Shown: positions 1-14,821, counted from the stretch's first letter. The stretch is DNA of 64,000 nucleotides from Apostichopus japonicus (GCF_037975245.1 NC_092569.1:31006668-31070667), one strand, 5' to 3'. Program-made: numbers and translations. The notes: generated by a model from the letters alone, not told the origin.

Positions 1-3000
1 CCCTGTACAATGGAAATATAGATGTTTCTTTAAAGAAAAATATGTTGAAGAAATATTAATTTAAATGTCCAATTACGTCCAATTAAAAGACATCTCATTT
101 ATCCTATTGAATATGTCATATAAGTACTGTCTCAATGTTATGTTTGTATAGATACTGGACAACTCTTTCAATGATCACAAGATATACATGTATTGACAAT
201 ATCCAATAGTTCGTTCTTTACAATAATTATATTTGGAAAAAGGAGCTAATAATACACCTGTCGTGCAATAATTCTTCTTTACAAGGATATTTGTATCTAA
301 AGAAGATATGATAAATTTATTTGCCTTTAAATAGTTTTCGTCAACTTATTAATTTACAGCAAATTAAAGGTATCTGATAAACATAAAAAGTACATTTTAA
401 AAAGGAGAATTGGGATACAGTATGTTAATAGTATGTACATTTTGAGAATTCTTGACAATCAAACATCATCTAGAGTCACTCAAAACAGCACGATTTTGAA
501 TCTTGCAGGCATGATCGCGTGTTTTATTGTAACATCTTAAGAATTTTTATGTTACAGACTTTGCAAGGAAGAAGCGAGGAAATGTTTACCTTTCTGTTTT
601 GTCGCCAGCGTGGAAAGAAAGCTCAAAATCATAAATTATAACATGCTAACAGTTACAATTAGGAACTTACAACGGAACGCACTACGAAAGAATAGACGGA
701 TTTATTTATCGTTTTGTCTGGGATTATTGCGTGATGTTAATCAACAAGTCTACTATACTTCTCTCTTTTTTCTGGAACTTGGTTTGGAAGAACTTTAAAC
801 ATAGTGTTTTTGTTTTTTATGAGCATGAATATATTTTTTTTAAATTTTCGTGATTAAGTAGACGATTGTTCGGATGCTACCGGTACATGTTCAAAACTAA
901 CAACGTTTCACATTAACTATTTTAATTATACTTCGTTTTTATTTCCTGATATTTTACATAACATTTAGGTTTCATTGTCGTAGTTTATTTTTAAAGCAAC
1001 GTTTCGGAGCAAACTTTTAACAAAGATACTAACAATTTGAATGTGATACATATTTACACTTGGTTGATGATTATTATATTGTCATGACGCTTCAAAAGTG
1101 ATCTCTATAGGAAACGGAAATGTCAGAAATAAAATACATATTAACTGACACAAGTGTGATACGATCATTTGAGCGCCAAAGTGAAACAATATATTGGCGA
1201 ATATATAGTCTTATATTAACCAGCAAAGTCGTAGACGAACTACTTAAATATAAGGTTGAAATATTTAAAAGAAATAATATTGACATCGGCATTACTTGAT
1301 CATGAATGATAAAGTCTCACGCCAAATAATCATTTATTAGTTACAATAATGAACATAAACTAGTGAAGATAATTTTTAAGTATTGAGCTTTTATCATACG
1401 GTATTACTTGACAAAAAGATACTTGTCATCATATTATCTGCTTCAAATGTTAGATGATTTATTGATGTTTCACAAATAATTGTTGATCATTTAAGGTACA
1501 TTGTGCTATCTCTTGTAACTGTGTGAGAAACAGATAAGTAGTTATTCTTATGTATATACATACATTGAAGAGCGTATTACATTAATGCGTTAATTGTGTT
1601 TTGTTATTGGTTTAATTAAACAGTTACCTACCCTGCTGACACATTTGCAAGTTGTTCCAATGTTTATATTGCAATAGGTCAACTATTAACACTTTGCGGA
1701 AGCAAATTTGAAACTACTTGCTGTATTGTACAAATCAGTTTTTTTTTCTTGTAGTTTGAATTTGATTTGTTAAATATTTTACGTTTAAACTGTTACAATA
1801 ATGAAGAACTATTAGCTGGTCTCGTATATAACTTGGAGCTACTGTGCGTAACGCTACCACTGTATGTATTCACAATCTGATCAAAATTTTATTTTGACAA
1901 ATTTAACGTCTGCGTATTAGGCCCACGGCTCCTTTCGAAAATCATTCCACAAGATTGAACATATCAGTATAATGGAAGAAATATCGTAATTTGGACAATG
2001 AAATTATTCAATAGGAACGTTAATTGAACATGTCCGTTTATGTATTTGTTCTTTTAAGTAAGCTAAACTTAATTTGCTTTATCATACTGATTGGGAAGAT
2101 ATTTTGACGGAGAGATAAATGTTGTATTTGGAAAATAAGAGTCGTTTAATGAACTAATAGAACAAATTTTCATCATTAAAAATAACATCAATAGTGGCTG
2201 ATGTTATTTTCACTCGCATGTTACAACTAATGGTTATCTAAACATATGAACGGTTTCGAGACTCTTACGGTTCCGTTACGAGAACTTGAAGATATACGCG
2301 CAACTCTATACTTTATACTCTATACTCTAACTCTTTACTACTATACTCAACTTTATACAGAATTGTGTATGCTCCAGAAGTTTAGATATATATATATATA
2401 TATATTTAAATATTAAAATACATACATTCCCTATGCTTATGTATTTGTATACTTTGAATTGTTTCAAGGTTTTCTTTCAAACAGATTCGTGTTGATAATA
2501 AATAGCTTAACCTCTGCAACGGACGTGTAAAAAAGTTGATGTGCGGTTTACTAAAAAAATATTGTTTTATTGTCTTAAATTTAATGATTTTATTCAACAT
2601 TGGATATCACACAAATTGACCATAATGGACTGTTAAATGGGGAGGGGAGAGGTATATGCAAAATAAAGTGTAATTTTAAATAAATACATGTAATAAAAGG
2701 AATGGCGTGAGATTATCTGTGTTCAGAATAATGCTCAATAACACACAAAATATGTTTCAAAAAGTTACTGTTGAATGAGCCGATAGCTGATCGATCATAA
2801 TATATTCTACGAACACACGTGGTAACAAGTCAGCGCAGGTAGATAGTATTTTGAGTTTAATATGTAGAAACACGTACGTCTTTCAAATTGAAGTGAAAGA
2901 ACTGCTGAGTTCCAAGTTGTCAACCAATGCATCATTATACAAGTCGAAAAATACTTGATGGGATTTTAAGTTGAATATATCAATTTGTTTTGTATAATGT

Positions 3001-3013
3001 TTTAGAGACTTAC
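1..3013 (-). repeat. Duplicated intron 1 sequence of a FReD gene (copy A)
   Basis: This AT-rich stretch is not coding. It matches intron 1 of FReD gene 1 along much of its length. The block near 450-590 (around the words CATCATCTAGA and GACTTTGCAAG) recurs near 23.80-23.93 kb and 25.75-25.89 kb, and the block near 2240-2290 recurs near 25.66 and 27.54 kb. A (TA)n run lies at about 2386-2407. By analogy with gene 1, this is the first intron of a third FReD gene, whose next exon should lie beyond the left edge. Identity was judged by eye and not computed. Confidence 0.7.
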
Positions 3014-3085
3014 CCGAAATCCTTTTGAGTTCAAAAGCAGCAATACAGCTAAGACGAAAACATATTTTCTTCGAAGTTCTGCCAT
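3014..3085 (-). CDS. Exon 1 (signal peptide) of a partial third FReD gene
   Basis: Seventy-two bases encode 24 residues: ATG at 3083-3085, a short charged start (MAELRRKY), then a hydrophobic Val/Leu/Ala core, which is a typical secretory signal peptide. A donor (GTAAG on the minus strand) follows immediately at 3009-3013, leaving phase 0. The exon is nearly identical to exon 1 of FReD gene 1 at 28278-28349 (same length, same phase, same MAELR start). In gene 1 the next exon is about 7 kb downstream, so the rest of this gene should lie outside the window to the left. The product class is inferred only from the paralog. Confidence 0.75.
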
Positions 3086-3240
3086 CGATCCCAAATGAAA
3101 AAGAGAAATTCACACAAACTAAAAGAGAGACTTGTCGACCTTCTGTGACAGTCAAAGGACTAATGAAGGAGAAATCGTTACCTAAGGAAGGACCTTCATA
3201 CGTACGGATGTCCATTAAATACATGTACATTAATGGCTAG
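3086..3240 (-). promoter_or_regulatory. Conserved 5' flank or leader with upstream ORF
   Basis: The 150 bases upstream of the signal-peptide ATG match the equivalent region of gene 1 (28350-28490). Both contain an upstream ATG opening a frame that starts MDIRTYEGPSLGND and overlaps the main start out of frame. The words around GGATGTCCATT (plus strand) also occur upstream of gene 2 near 50.09 kb. It could be a transcribed leader, a promoter element, or both. No TATA box was convincing. Confidence 0.4.
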
Positions 3241-4300
3241 TCACATTAAAAAAACACAAGATATGTTGTATGCAGTATAGTATGTCTCATATGGGCATCT
3301 GTTAATTCGAGTGCCTTTACTATGAATGGAAAATTTGGGGCTAAATTTTACTTAAAAGCTCTTTTATTTGGAACGTTATTTAGATTTGTAGAACTCGAAA
3401 TTCAAGTATAAGGATACGACAAGAATGGTTATTTTACATCGCAACTATCAACTTATCTGTAGTTTGAACTTTTACTGAATTAAATGAGTATATTCGCATT
3501 TATTTAGTGTGCCGAATATGGAAGGTCGCTCGGATTCGTGCAATAGTTATATCAACCAGTAGCATCTCTCGAGTATCAAACGAATCCCAGAAATAGTATA
3601 AGTATGTACCATTTTCAATAAAAGTGTTTGCTTGTTCGAGAGTTAGAACGATTAACAATATATTTGTTACAATAATATTTATGGGTTTTTTTTCTAATTA
3701 TTTTTTACAAAAATCAAACATGAAGTGAACAGTAGATGAGACATAATTCCCTTTTTGTGATATGGAACAGGAACTATTCATTCCTTGTAAAGTTGACGAA
3801 CACATTTGTTTCAATGTATTGTATACAAGTGTTTTAACTGCTTAAAAACATTACAGATGTAATTAAAAAGGTCATATCTACAATTCTCAGTAATGGCATG
3901 TATAGGTTACAATATGCTACACAACGCGGCAAGCTGAAACACGCAATGGTATCACAAACCGTATGATTTCACATGATCTAGCCACGTAGCACTGTTTCAT
4001 CTGATGTCATCACAAGGAAATACGTAATGAAGTATCGATTAATCATGTTATCTGATTCTTACTACAATGATAAACTACAACAATTTACCTTAATGATTAT
4101 CTGTGCAGAGAAATCAGACTTTATACTTTTTTCAGGAATTTAATTATTCCCATACACCTTCTTCACATAACGTATTAGCGGTATATGACCAAACTGCATT
4201 CAAAACGTGGCGACAGAGGATCAGAGAGAAGTATTTGTACAACGTACGAGTTTACTTCCAACGTTCCAATCGTTATATCCTGTAATTCGGTAGATTTCGA
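3241..4300. repeat. Upstream flank of FReD gene, copy A of a segmental duplication
   Basis: There is no gene here. The block 3900-4050 (GTATGAT, AGCCACGTAGCACTGTT, CATCACAAGGAAATAC) recurs at about 31.03-31.18 kb, upstream of gene 1. The duplication therefore includes intergenic sequence beyond the first exon. In the gene 1 copy the block is pushed apart by the hAT-type insertion at 29317-30500. Confidence 0.6.
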
Positions 4301-6074
4301 TTATAATTTTTCGGAAAAATAAAGTTCTTTTCGGGGTTGAAGTCCTTTCAAGAAACAAATACGTCTCTTTTCAAGATAGAAAGAAGTTTATAAATATGTA
4401 TTAAGCAACATTTGCATTAAAGTAAGAATCGTTTCATAAGGTGTGTATCGTAATTTTGAAATACAATTTTTCTACTTTTCTTTACGTTTAACATAAAAAT
4501 ATTGCTTTCGTTTAAGCATGCGGTTGATAATTTCTTGGCTCAAAATGATATAATCGATTATTGATTATAGATCTAGACAGATTAATGTTAGAGCAAACGT
4601 TAAAAAAATGACTTAAGGCAGAATTTTCATATTGATATTAAAAAAATTGCTTTCGGGATATTTTTTTTTAAATATTCTAAATCTCTCCTTGATAGTTTGC
4701 TAAACTGATGACGACGTTTGTTTCAAAAGGGCAACAATAAATAATTATGTTTAATCTATTGTTTCATCAATAGTACTAACTCATTTTTTTGAATATCATA
4801 AATCCAAGAGAACATCTCTGAATGACATTCAATATCACTCTTTATTGTTACTGTGGCCATCAAATTCGTATGGTTTTTAATTACCGTTTTCTTGTTATTG
4901 GAAAACTGTTTGTTGAACTAAGACGTCAAGCCACCCTAATTGATGATCCTCAGAGAGTTTAAAGGGTAATTACTCATCAAAAGTGACACATAAATACAAT
5001 CTGGATCAAGTGATTCAAAACGGATAATAACGCATCAGCATTAATTAGTCAGCGTGTTCCTAGTCGTAGTTTACGTAGTAGCTCCGACGGGGAATTCTGG
5101 CTCAATCAACCCACGCTCACGTAGTAATTTCTATTGTGATCGTGCTTTTTCGACCTGTACACCACGCCCATGGAATAAGCTTCCACATTTACTTACCTCA
5201 GTGGACGATGTTAATCTTTATTAAATCTAAATTGAGGACTCATATTTTCAGAGTATTTTAATCAGAATTGTGAATGAATTTTGTACATAGTATTCTTATT
5301 CTTGTACCAGAGAGTTCTACTTATCTAATTTTTACTGAATTTGATAATTTTATTTCGTGCTTGCAATTTATATGTTGTGCGACGCGTTGAGATGTTTTCA
5401 CATGTAATGCGCTGTTAAAGAAAATATCTACATTACATAAAATTTGCGCAAAGCTTTTGCAAACCTCTGAATTATCGCAAATCTGGATATCTTTAGACCT
5501 ATTTGCCACGAACTTTACTTGGAATAATTACCGTATATTATTTCAATAGCAATAAGTTGCCGACTGAACCTATAGGTCTGTAGTGTTCCTCACTGTAACG
5601 CTGGAACAAGGAAGTTTGCGTAGGCGGTGGCACAGACACTGGTCTTACTGTTGTATCAATAGACTAATTTAGTTGTCCCGTTTTAAGGCAGATCTCGTAC
5701 TATTGATTATTCGTATCTTCATATAAAATTAAAATTACTTGTATTCTTTTACCGCAATTAATAGTGTAAGCTTCGCCAACTAGCTCAGACAGATCACTTA
5801 CTGTTTAGGCGTAACTTATAAACAAAGAAACCAGCGAAAAGATTGTAGTTATTTGTTCCAGACTGAGCTATTTTCAAATTTAGCTTGTAAATCGTAAAAG
5901 AGGGTGGGGTGCGGGAATGTGGGCTCATCACGTCTTAATTTGAAAAGTATTTATTTTGGAAGTATGTATTTTTCAACAAATTTAGTAAAACTCCTTAGGT
6001 CAATATATATACAAATACCATTCAAAATACGATTAACAACTTTAAACCCCTTAATGTTCATCACAAAGTTAAAG

Positions 6075-6075
<1 letters not shown>
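4301..6075. other. No gene recognised
   Basis: AT-rich DNA with only short, low-quality open frames and no convincing splice-bounded exon, RNA gene or repeat structure visible by eye. Confidence 0.5.
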
Positions 6076-7216
<1,141 letters not shown>

Positions 7217-7369
7217 GAGGATGGCCTTTTAACTGTCAAGAACGTTCTGTAAGGGGCTCTCAATTTTAACGCTTATTCTCCACTTCTTCCGCATTGAGCA
7301 AGTGTTTGATTACCACCAACCCGGAATATCAACTATATTCTAACTTTTTCTTCGTGAATTTGTGCCGTT

Positions 7370-8152
7370 ATGGTGAGAGGTAGACCCAAAGGAAGCAAAA
7401 ATAAGCCAAAGGTAACTTCAACTAGGCCTACAGTAAGCGACATGGCTAGTAAAAGGCCTACCATGCTAAGTCAACGCAGTAGACAACGTGGTTCGAGCTC
7501 TGAATCAGAGACGACGCCCAGCTGGAAAGAGGCATTTGAAACATTTAAGTTGTCATTACGTAACGATTTCGAAAAAAGCATTGGCATGCTGGAAAGCAAC
7601 CTTGAAAAAGCTATTGAATCCTTATCTGAACGCGTGGAGGAGATAGAGAAAAGAGACGAGGATTATACAAATCGCTTCTTAGGAATTTCTAAAGCTCTAG
7701 AGAAGGCCAACGTCACCATCTATGAAAATGCCGAATGTATTAACAATCTTGAGCGGCATTCGAGGAGGAACAACTTCAGAGTCGTGGGAATCAAAAGAAC
7801 TGAAAACGAGAATTGTTCGACTATTTTACAAGAAAAGGTCCTTTCAAAGTTTCCAAATGGCCACGAGATACGTATTGAGAGATGCCATCGGGATGGACGG
7901 GGTGTCGGAGATAAACCGCCTCATATATTAGCGAGATGTCTGTCCTTTCAGGATAAGATTATTATAATGAAGTCGTGGAGAACTCACCTGAAGGATCAAC
8001 AATTTTTTATTGTAGACGATCTTACGAGGCTGGATCTAAAGGAGAAAAAAGCCCGATCGGCTAAGGTGAAGGAACTGTATTCAACTGGAACAAAACTACG
8101 ATTCGTGGCGGGGAAGTGGCGGGATGCTCGGGGGAAACCGTACCCTTTTTGA
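7370..8152 (+). CDS. Retrotransposon ORF1 protein (L1 ORF1p-like)
   Basis: An intact 260-residue frame. The N-terminus (residues 3-14) carries RGRPKGSKNKPK, an AT-hook-like GRP core in a basic patch. A Ser/Thr-rich stretch follows, then a charged heptad-like region at about 57-120 that probably forms a coiled coil for multimerisation. An L1 ORF1-type RRM begins near residue 131 (RRNNFRVVGI), and a C-terminal domain of about 190-255 is rich in basic residues. In L1 elements this protein binds the element RNA and acts as a chaperone in the ribonucleoprotein. The first ATG after the microsatellite was chosen as start. The order fits L1/Tx1 ORF1, and the AT-hook is an addition I infer from sequence only. 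Confidence 0.85.
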   Translation: MVRGRPKGSKNKPKVTSTRPTVSDMASKRPTMLSQRSRQRGSSSESETTPSWKEAFETFKLSLRNDFEKSIGMLESNLEKAIESLSERVEEIEKRDEDYTNRFLGISKALEKANVTIYENAECINNLERHSRRNNFRVVGIKRTENENCSTILQEKVLSKFPNGHEIRIERCHRDGRGVGDKPPHILARCLSFQDKIIIMKSWRTHLKDQQFFIVDDLTRLDLKEKKARSAKVKELYSTGTKLRFVAGKWRDARGKPYPF

Positions 8153-8470
8153 ATAAAAAACAACGTCGTGGAATCCACTAGTGAACTTTACAGATGTTCT
8201 GTAACTCATTAAACTAACATCTGGACCATATTTAATTGTTTTTTTTTTCTGACGAGTTTTCTAAATTGATCCCTTTACTTTATATGGAATGTTCTATTGT
8301 TAAGTCAAGGTTAGTCCTCATTCCTTTTTTCCCGAGTGCAAACAAAGCACTCTCTTTTGTGTTGTCTTGTTGTTGTTGTATTGTTGTTGTTGCTGTTTTT
8401 GTCTTTGATAGTTTGTCTGTGTGTTTTGCTTTAGTTTGTTTTGTGTTTGGTTTTTTCTTTAGTCCTTAAA
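8153..8470 (+). other. Inter-ORF spacer of the retrotransposon
   Basis: T-rich, GTT-rich sequence between ORF1 and ORF2. The open frame at 8236-8469 is low-complexity Val/Phe/Cys and I do not regard it as a gene. Confidence 0.6.
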
Positions 8471-11400
8471 ATGCATGACATCATCTCTGTTTGTACCTTT
8501 AATGCTCGTGGTTTAAATGATTTAAAAAATAGGCGTAAGGTGCTTTTTTTTCTTGTGGATCTGTAAGAAGCGCTGGGTGTGCTATACTGTTTAATCCTTC
8601 CCTTAGCCTAGCAGTTGTTAAGCATTTGTCAGATTGCAACGGCCGCTACATTATTATTGATATTGTTATTAATGACACAGTTTATACTATTGTTAATGTT
8701 TATGCCCCCAATAGGGACGATCCGTCTTTTTTTAGCAACATATATAGGTGTCTAGCGTCCAATTTTACTTGCATAAACATTATATGGGGTGGTGATTTTA
8801 ACTTAGTTCTGGACCTAGATCTCGACAAGGCAGGGGGCACAAAAAGAACAAATTTTAGAGCGAGAGAGATACTCTTTGAATGCATACAGGGACTTAATTT
8901 AGTTGATGTATTTAGGGAGAGGAACCCAAAGAAGAACCTTTTCACATGGTTTTCCAATATTATTGATGGCCTTAGTTGTAGGTTAGATTTTTTTCTGGTG
9001 TCAACCAACTTGCTAGCTTTGTGTAACGACTGTTATACTTTATCGACCATTCAGTCTGATCATAATGCGGTAATATTTAAGATGCGTGCTTCGACTTTTA
9101 AGAGAGGCGGGGGGTTTTGGAAATTAAACACTTCCCTATTGAAAGAAGCAGATTTCGTAGAAGGAATTCGTAAGTTAGTTTCTGGTGCCTTGGCAGAATG
9201 GGATTTAGATGCAACTAATCCACAGCATTTTTGGGAATATTTAAAATTCCTCATTCGTTCCTGGTCCATGAAATATTCTAAAGAAAAGTCTCGTCTTGTG
9301 AGGGAGAGGGAAAAAACGTTACAAAAATGTATTGTTTCATTAGAAACTGAATACAATTTCAACCCCACTCCGTCCCTTAAACTACAAATTTCAAACGCTA
9401 AGCACAGCCTTGACGACATTTACGAGGGCAAAATTGATGGTATTATTATTCGCTCTAGAGCGAGATGGGTTGAACAAGGTGAACGGAATACACAATACTT
9501 TCTAAATTTAGAGAAGCGAAACAGTGAGCGCAAGTCAATTAAAATTCTAGTTGATGACAATGGGACTGAGTTTACCGATCTCCACGCAATTCTAAACGTT
9601 GAGAGAATTTTTTACGAAAATTTATATGCTACTTGTAATGATGCTTGCTTGGATAATACTTTTACTGAGTCGCTTCATATTACGGGTTTGAACGACGATT
9701 CAAGAAATAATTGTGAAGGTGCCTTAACTGAAGAGGAATGTTGGAATGCACTTAAGAGTATGGCTTCTGGTAAGGTGCCTGGCAGCGATGGTCTGCCAGC
9801 TGCATTTTATAGATTTTTTTGGCCAGAAATTAAGTCTTTCGTTGTTATGTCGCTGAACTCGGGATATCTGATAAGTAAACTTTCTTCGGAGCAAGGCAGA
9901 GCTGTTATTACTTTACTTCCTAAAGATGGTAAAGACATTAAGAAAATTAGTAATTGGAGGCCAATCTCACTTTTAAATGTAGACTACAAAATTGCTGCTT
10001 CTTGTATTTCTGCAAGACTCAAAGAGGTCTTGCCGCATGTTATCCATCATGATCAAACCGGCTTCCTTAAAAACCGATATATAGGAGAAAATATTCGACT
10101 GATCCTAGATGTTATACAGTATGCACAGGATAAAAATGTGCCAGGTTACATTCTCTTCGTTGACTTTGAAAAAGCCTTCGACAGTGTTAATTGGAATTGT
10201 TTGTACCATACACTTCAACTTTTCAATTTTGGGGATAGCATTATTCGTTGGGTTAAGACCTTTTATGCAAATTGTACGGCTTGCGTTTTGAATAACGGGG
10301 TTTCCTCTGGCTTTTTTCCTGTTAAAAGGGGGATGCGCCAAGGTTGCCCCTTAAGCCCATACCTTTTTGTGTTGTGTGCAGAAATTTTGGCTTTGAAATT
10401 ACGAGCTGACCGTATGTATGTCGGTTTTCCAGTAGGCAATGTTAACATTAAAGTGTCTATGTATGCTGATGACACAACTATTTTTCTGGACAATATCGAT
10501 CGTTCTTTACAGAGAGTTGTTGAGATACTAACAGAGTTTAAACAAGCTTCTGGTCTGAAGATCAACTTCGAAAAGTCTAACATTCTTCCTATCGGCGATA
10601 ATAATGAGAATGGTAATGGTCAGAGTGCTTATAATATTCCCTTTACAGATGGTCCTATTAAGGTTCTTGGTATTACACTTACGAATAATAGAAGTGACCT
10701 CTTTCCCTTAAACTATTTGCCAAAACTTTCACGTTTGAAAAGTGTCCTAAATATGTGGTCTCCTCGTGATCTGACTCCCTATGGTAAAATTGTTATCATA
10801 AAGAGTTTTGCTCTGTCACAACTTGTTTTCCTCTTCTCTGTTCTGCCTAACCCTCCAGAATCATTTCTAAAGGAACTAAATAGTTTACTGTTTAACTTTA
10901 TTTGGAGAGGAAAGGGCGACAAAATAAAGAGGAAAATTTTAATGCAGCCACAGGAAGAAGGCGGCTTGAATATGATTAACGTGCATGATTTCATGAAAAG
11001 TATGAAAATCACTTGGATTAAAAGATATACAGATCATAATTTTGGCCATTGGAAAGTCCTTTTCGACTATTTTTTGAAAAACGTTGGTAAGGATTTTCTT
11101 TTTAGCTGTAATTTCAAGGGAAATGATATTTTTAAGAAGGTTAAACACGAGTTTCTTCGCAACTGCTGTTGTGCTTGGAGCGATCTCACCTTTGAAACCC
11201 CGGTGGCGGATTACGGTGATCAGATTATCTGGAACAACAGTTTTATCAAGATTAATAATGAAGTAGTTTGGTACAGGAAGTGTTTTAATTCAAATGTGCT
11301 TTATGTCCGGGATTTTTATGACATGTCTGGCAGGCCTCTATCGTATACTGCTTTTAATGCTAAATTTAATTGTCCAAGCTTCCCCTTTACTAAGCTGAAT

Positions 11401-12096
11401 GGGATTATACATTCTATCCCACGTACGCGGGTACCATCCAGATACTCATTACAGCTGCCGAAGCAACCATGTAGTCAGCAGGTTATGTTAGCGCAACTAT
11501 ATGGTACTACTAAGATTTGTCAATATGCTTATAATAAATTTAACAACCGTTGTATTGAGCAACCACGTGGTTGTTTAAAATGGGACAATGATTTTAAAGG
11601 CACCACTTTAAACTGGAGTGAAATTTTTGGTTCTTGTAGCAAGATTAGAGATACTAAATTAAGAAGCTTTCAGTACAAGTTTATCCATCGTATCATTACT
11701 ACAAATAGTTTTCTTAGTAAAATTAACATTATTGACGACCCAAGTTGCAGTTTTTGTGGCGAGTCTACTGAAACTTTAGACCACCTTTACTGGCGCTGTA
11801 GCGCAGTTGGAGATATTTGGAACAAAATATATCTTGAAATCTTTAATTCAAAAGTTGAAGTTGAGTACGAACACGTGTGTTTTGGTTATGATTACGAGAA
11901 CAAAATGAAATGGTATAGCCTGACAATGTTTTATGCCAAATATTATATTTACCTTTGCAGAATTAACAAAAGCGTTCCAAGTTATGATATTTTCAAGCAT
12001 AAGCTTTCATTTTTCTTGAGTGTTGAAATGTATATACTTATCAATAACAAAAAGCACAAAGAAATTAAACTGCTAAGAGATTCTTTGCATTATTGA
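8471..12096 (+). pseudogene. Retrotransposon ORF2 (endonuclease-reverse transcriptase), endonuclease broken
   Basis: Translation from ATG 8471 gives an AP-endonuclease start with the NARGLN motif but stops at TAA 8564-8566. The protein resumes in another frame at about 8572 (GCAILFNPS) and is then open to 12096. The stretch that normally holds the QETH catalytic motif is missing, so a deletion of roughly 40 codons with a frame change is likely. Downstream motifs are intact; positions count from the TTG at 8626: GGDFN near 55, SDHNAVIF near 144, RT motifs NWRPISLLN near 442, VDFEKAFDS near 511, QGCPLSPYLF near 572 and YADD near 612, and a terminal C-x2-C-x8-H-x4-C near 1039. ORF2 normally nicks target DNA and primes reverse transcription. 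This copy should lack nicking activity but could keep an RT fold. Confidence 0.9.
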
Positions 12097-12206
12097 TAAA
12101 GGAAATGTCCTTTTGGTGTCATGAAGCGAACTTTTTCTTTCTTTTCAACTTAATATGTTGTGCAGAAGAGATGGATGCAAATAAAAATTTCAAAAAAAAA
12201 AAATAT

Positions 12207-12720
<514 letters not shown>

Positions 12721-13839
12721 TAAGAATGGCATTCCGTACTGCGACCAGTGCAAAAGTAAGTTTGTCGGAACATTCTCCGACTTTTTGAAGTACGATTTCA
12801 ATATGGTTACAAAATTGAGTGGCTGTCGTCACAATTGGAAGAGCCCCTTTTATTGGATTTGAAGAGTACACACATCGCGGGAGAATCTTTACATAGTTTT
12901 CTGAAATATTTATTGATAGAATTGATAAGCGTATATGAAAAAAAGCTATTTTTGAAGTAATTTTGTAGCAATATCCGTCAATATTGATTTCACAATTTAT
13001 TCAATAAGAATACTTTGTCGGAACATTTTTAGGTTGTTATCAATTTGCCCTCGTGAGCTGATACGTGAAAGTTAAGGATTGTGGAAAATGATCCGGTAAA
13101 GTGCCAAAAATATACTCAAAAGTCTACTTAAATGGAAACGTATAACTTGTTCTTTGAGGGTGAAGATACGACCCGCCTAAATGTGAATCTTTCAGAAATT
13201 TCTCTGCCGTTTTAAGTAAAAATACTTCAGTAAGAAACAATAAACATGTTTATGAGTCATATCAAAGCAATATTAATGTTAACAGTCCTGTTGGCATTGA
13301 CATGATAATACGTTGGGCCAGTTCATCTTGCTCTTAATTGTTAACATTTGTTCAGCGTAAATTAATATTGTTTCCATTTATTAAGGGATAAACCACAGTC
13401 GGTTTTACATATTGCATTTTCTTTTCGTTGTAGTATTTGGCAACCATAAGTGAACACAAAGTTATAATATTTTAGAAAATATTCTACTTACATTTTAGAT
13501 GCTCTGATTGTAGGAAAGAGCGGAAGGGGTGATGTCAATGAAATATGCGGGTATTAGAGACTTTGCTATAATCTTTCCACTACTTCAGCCTTTCTTTAGT
13601 TGATGTTTTCTGAAAGAAATCTTCTTTCCATTGACTAAAACTCAAGGTTTACTTCTATACTACCTACTAAGAAATTGCTTGAATTTATACATGAATCGAA
13701 ACTTGGAGTTCAGAGAAATTACAATGTTTCAAGACGATACCAGAAATTCGGAGACGAAAATGTGTTTTATATATAAACGCCAGTTCTTTGAGCAATCTAC
13801 AAGACTCCACTGTATGGTGCTTAATATAATGTAGTTGAG
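12721..13839. other. No gene recognised
   Basis: AT-rich DNA with short open frames only. Nothing splice-bounded or repetitive was identified by eye. Confidence 0.5.
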
Positions 13840-14821
13840 TCGTAATACAAAGGCCACTGTCAACCCGTTTCCCGTAATACGAGAGAGTGGAGTCGGAATT
13901 TGTAAGTCTCAATGGGTTTCATTGCCTTATATCTCTCATATTGGTTATATTTTAAAGCCAGTAGTTAAGCTTTAAATATATGCTGCACTGGAAGGTGATT
14001 AGTGGTGATGATCAGGTGTTTATCGCACTTAACCAGCAATTCGGAGAGGAAGGATTCTACATTAAGGACAATCAAGGAGATTACAAAATGAGTAAAAGCT
14101 ACATCATATTCTTACATTAAAATGAGTGGGGAAAAAGAAAGCTATGTAGACTAATGACAAAGTTAGTGAGACTGGTTTAGTTTAAACCTTTGAAAAATAA
14201 CTCATTTAAGGAGTCGCCCGGAACCATGCTTATATGATCAACTTGTTGTGAATGTAAACTCTTCTAAAGTAATCGAACGTTAATACATGACATTATGGAG
14301 CCACTGTAAGGAAAGTGATTCGAGAATAAGGATTGAACATATAAGGATGGTTCGGTTGGTTGTGTTCTTTCTATATACAGCAGTGGGTTTTACTCAGGAA
14401 TCCACTGGAATAACTGATCATAAGACATACTAACTAAATAGCTCAGAAAGCTTTTCGAAACGTATATGATGTCGTCCCTATGTTGCCACTTGCTTCTATA
14501 CAACATAATGGCAACATTTGAAGAAAACAGATTACTAACTAGTCAGCATACTGGTGCCATGTTTTCATATACTTTTATTGTATTTTATTTGATATCATTT
14601 TCAGTGCCATTATTAAAGATAGCATTTTAACAAAAACATTCCGAGTTCATTGCAATTATAATAAGTATAGTGCAACATCATTTGGTATTGTCCATTAAAA
14701 CATATTAATGTCTTGGAAGTACACATACTTTGTCAAACTTTGATATGTAATTCTATAGTTAACATATGTTAGTATATCGCTAACAGTTTCCTATCCTTTA
14801 TATTCTGAAGACCCTGACTAA
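13840..14821 (-). other. 3' UTR and 3' flank of FReD gene 1, duplicated downstream of gene 2
   Basis: This stretch resembles 36430-37544 behind gene 2; for example GTGTTTATCGCA and TTTGTAAGTCTCAA occur in both. On the minus strand a polyadenylation-type AATAAA lies at 14574-14579, about 245 bases after the stop. The duplicated block seems to end near 13840, just past the gene. Confidence 0.55.

Noticed and set aside
2883-3230. 115-residue minus-strand frame across the signal-peptide exon
   Set aside because: It runs out of frame through exon 1 and into the intron. Only its start is of interest as a uORF.
8236-8469. 77-residue open frame between ORF1 and ORF2
   Set aside because: Low-complexity GTT-rich spacer with no domain and a position inside the element.
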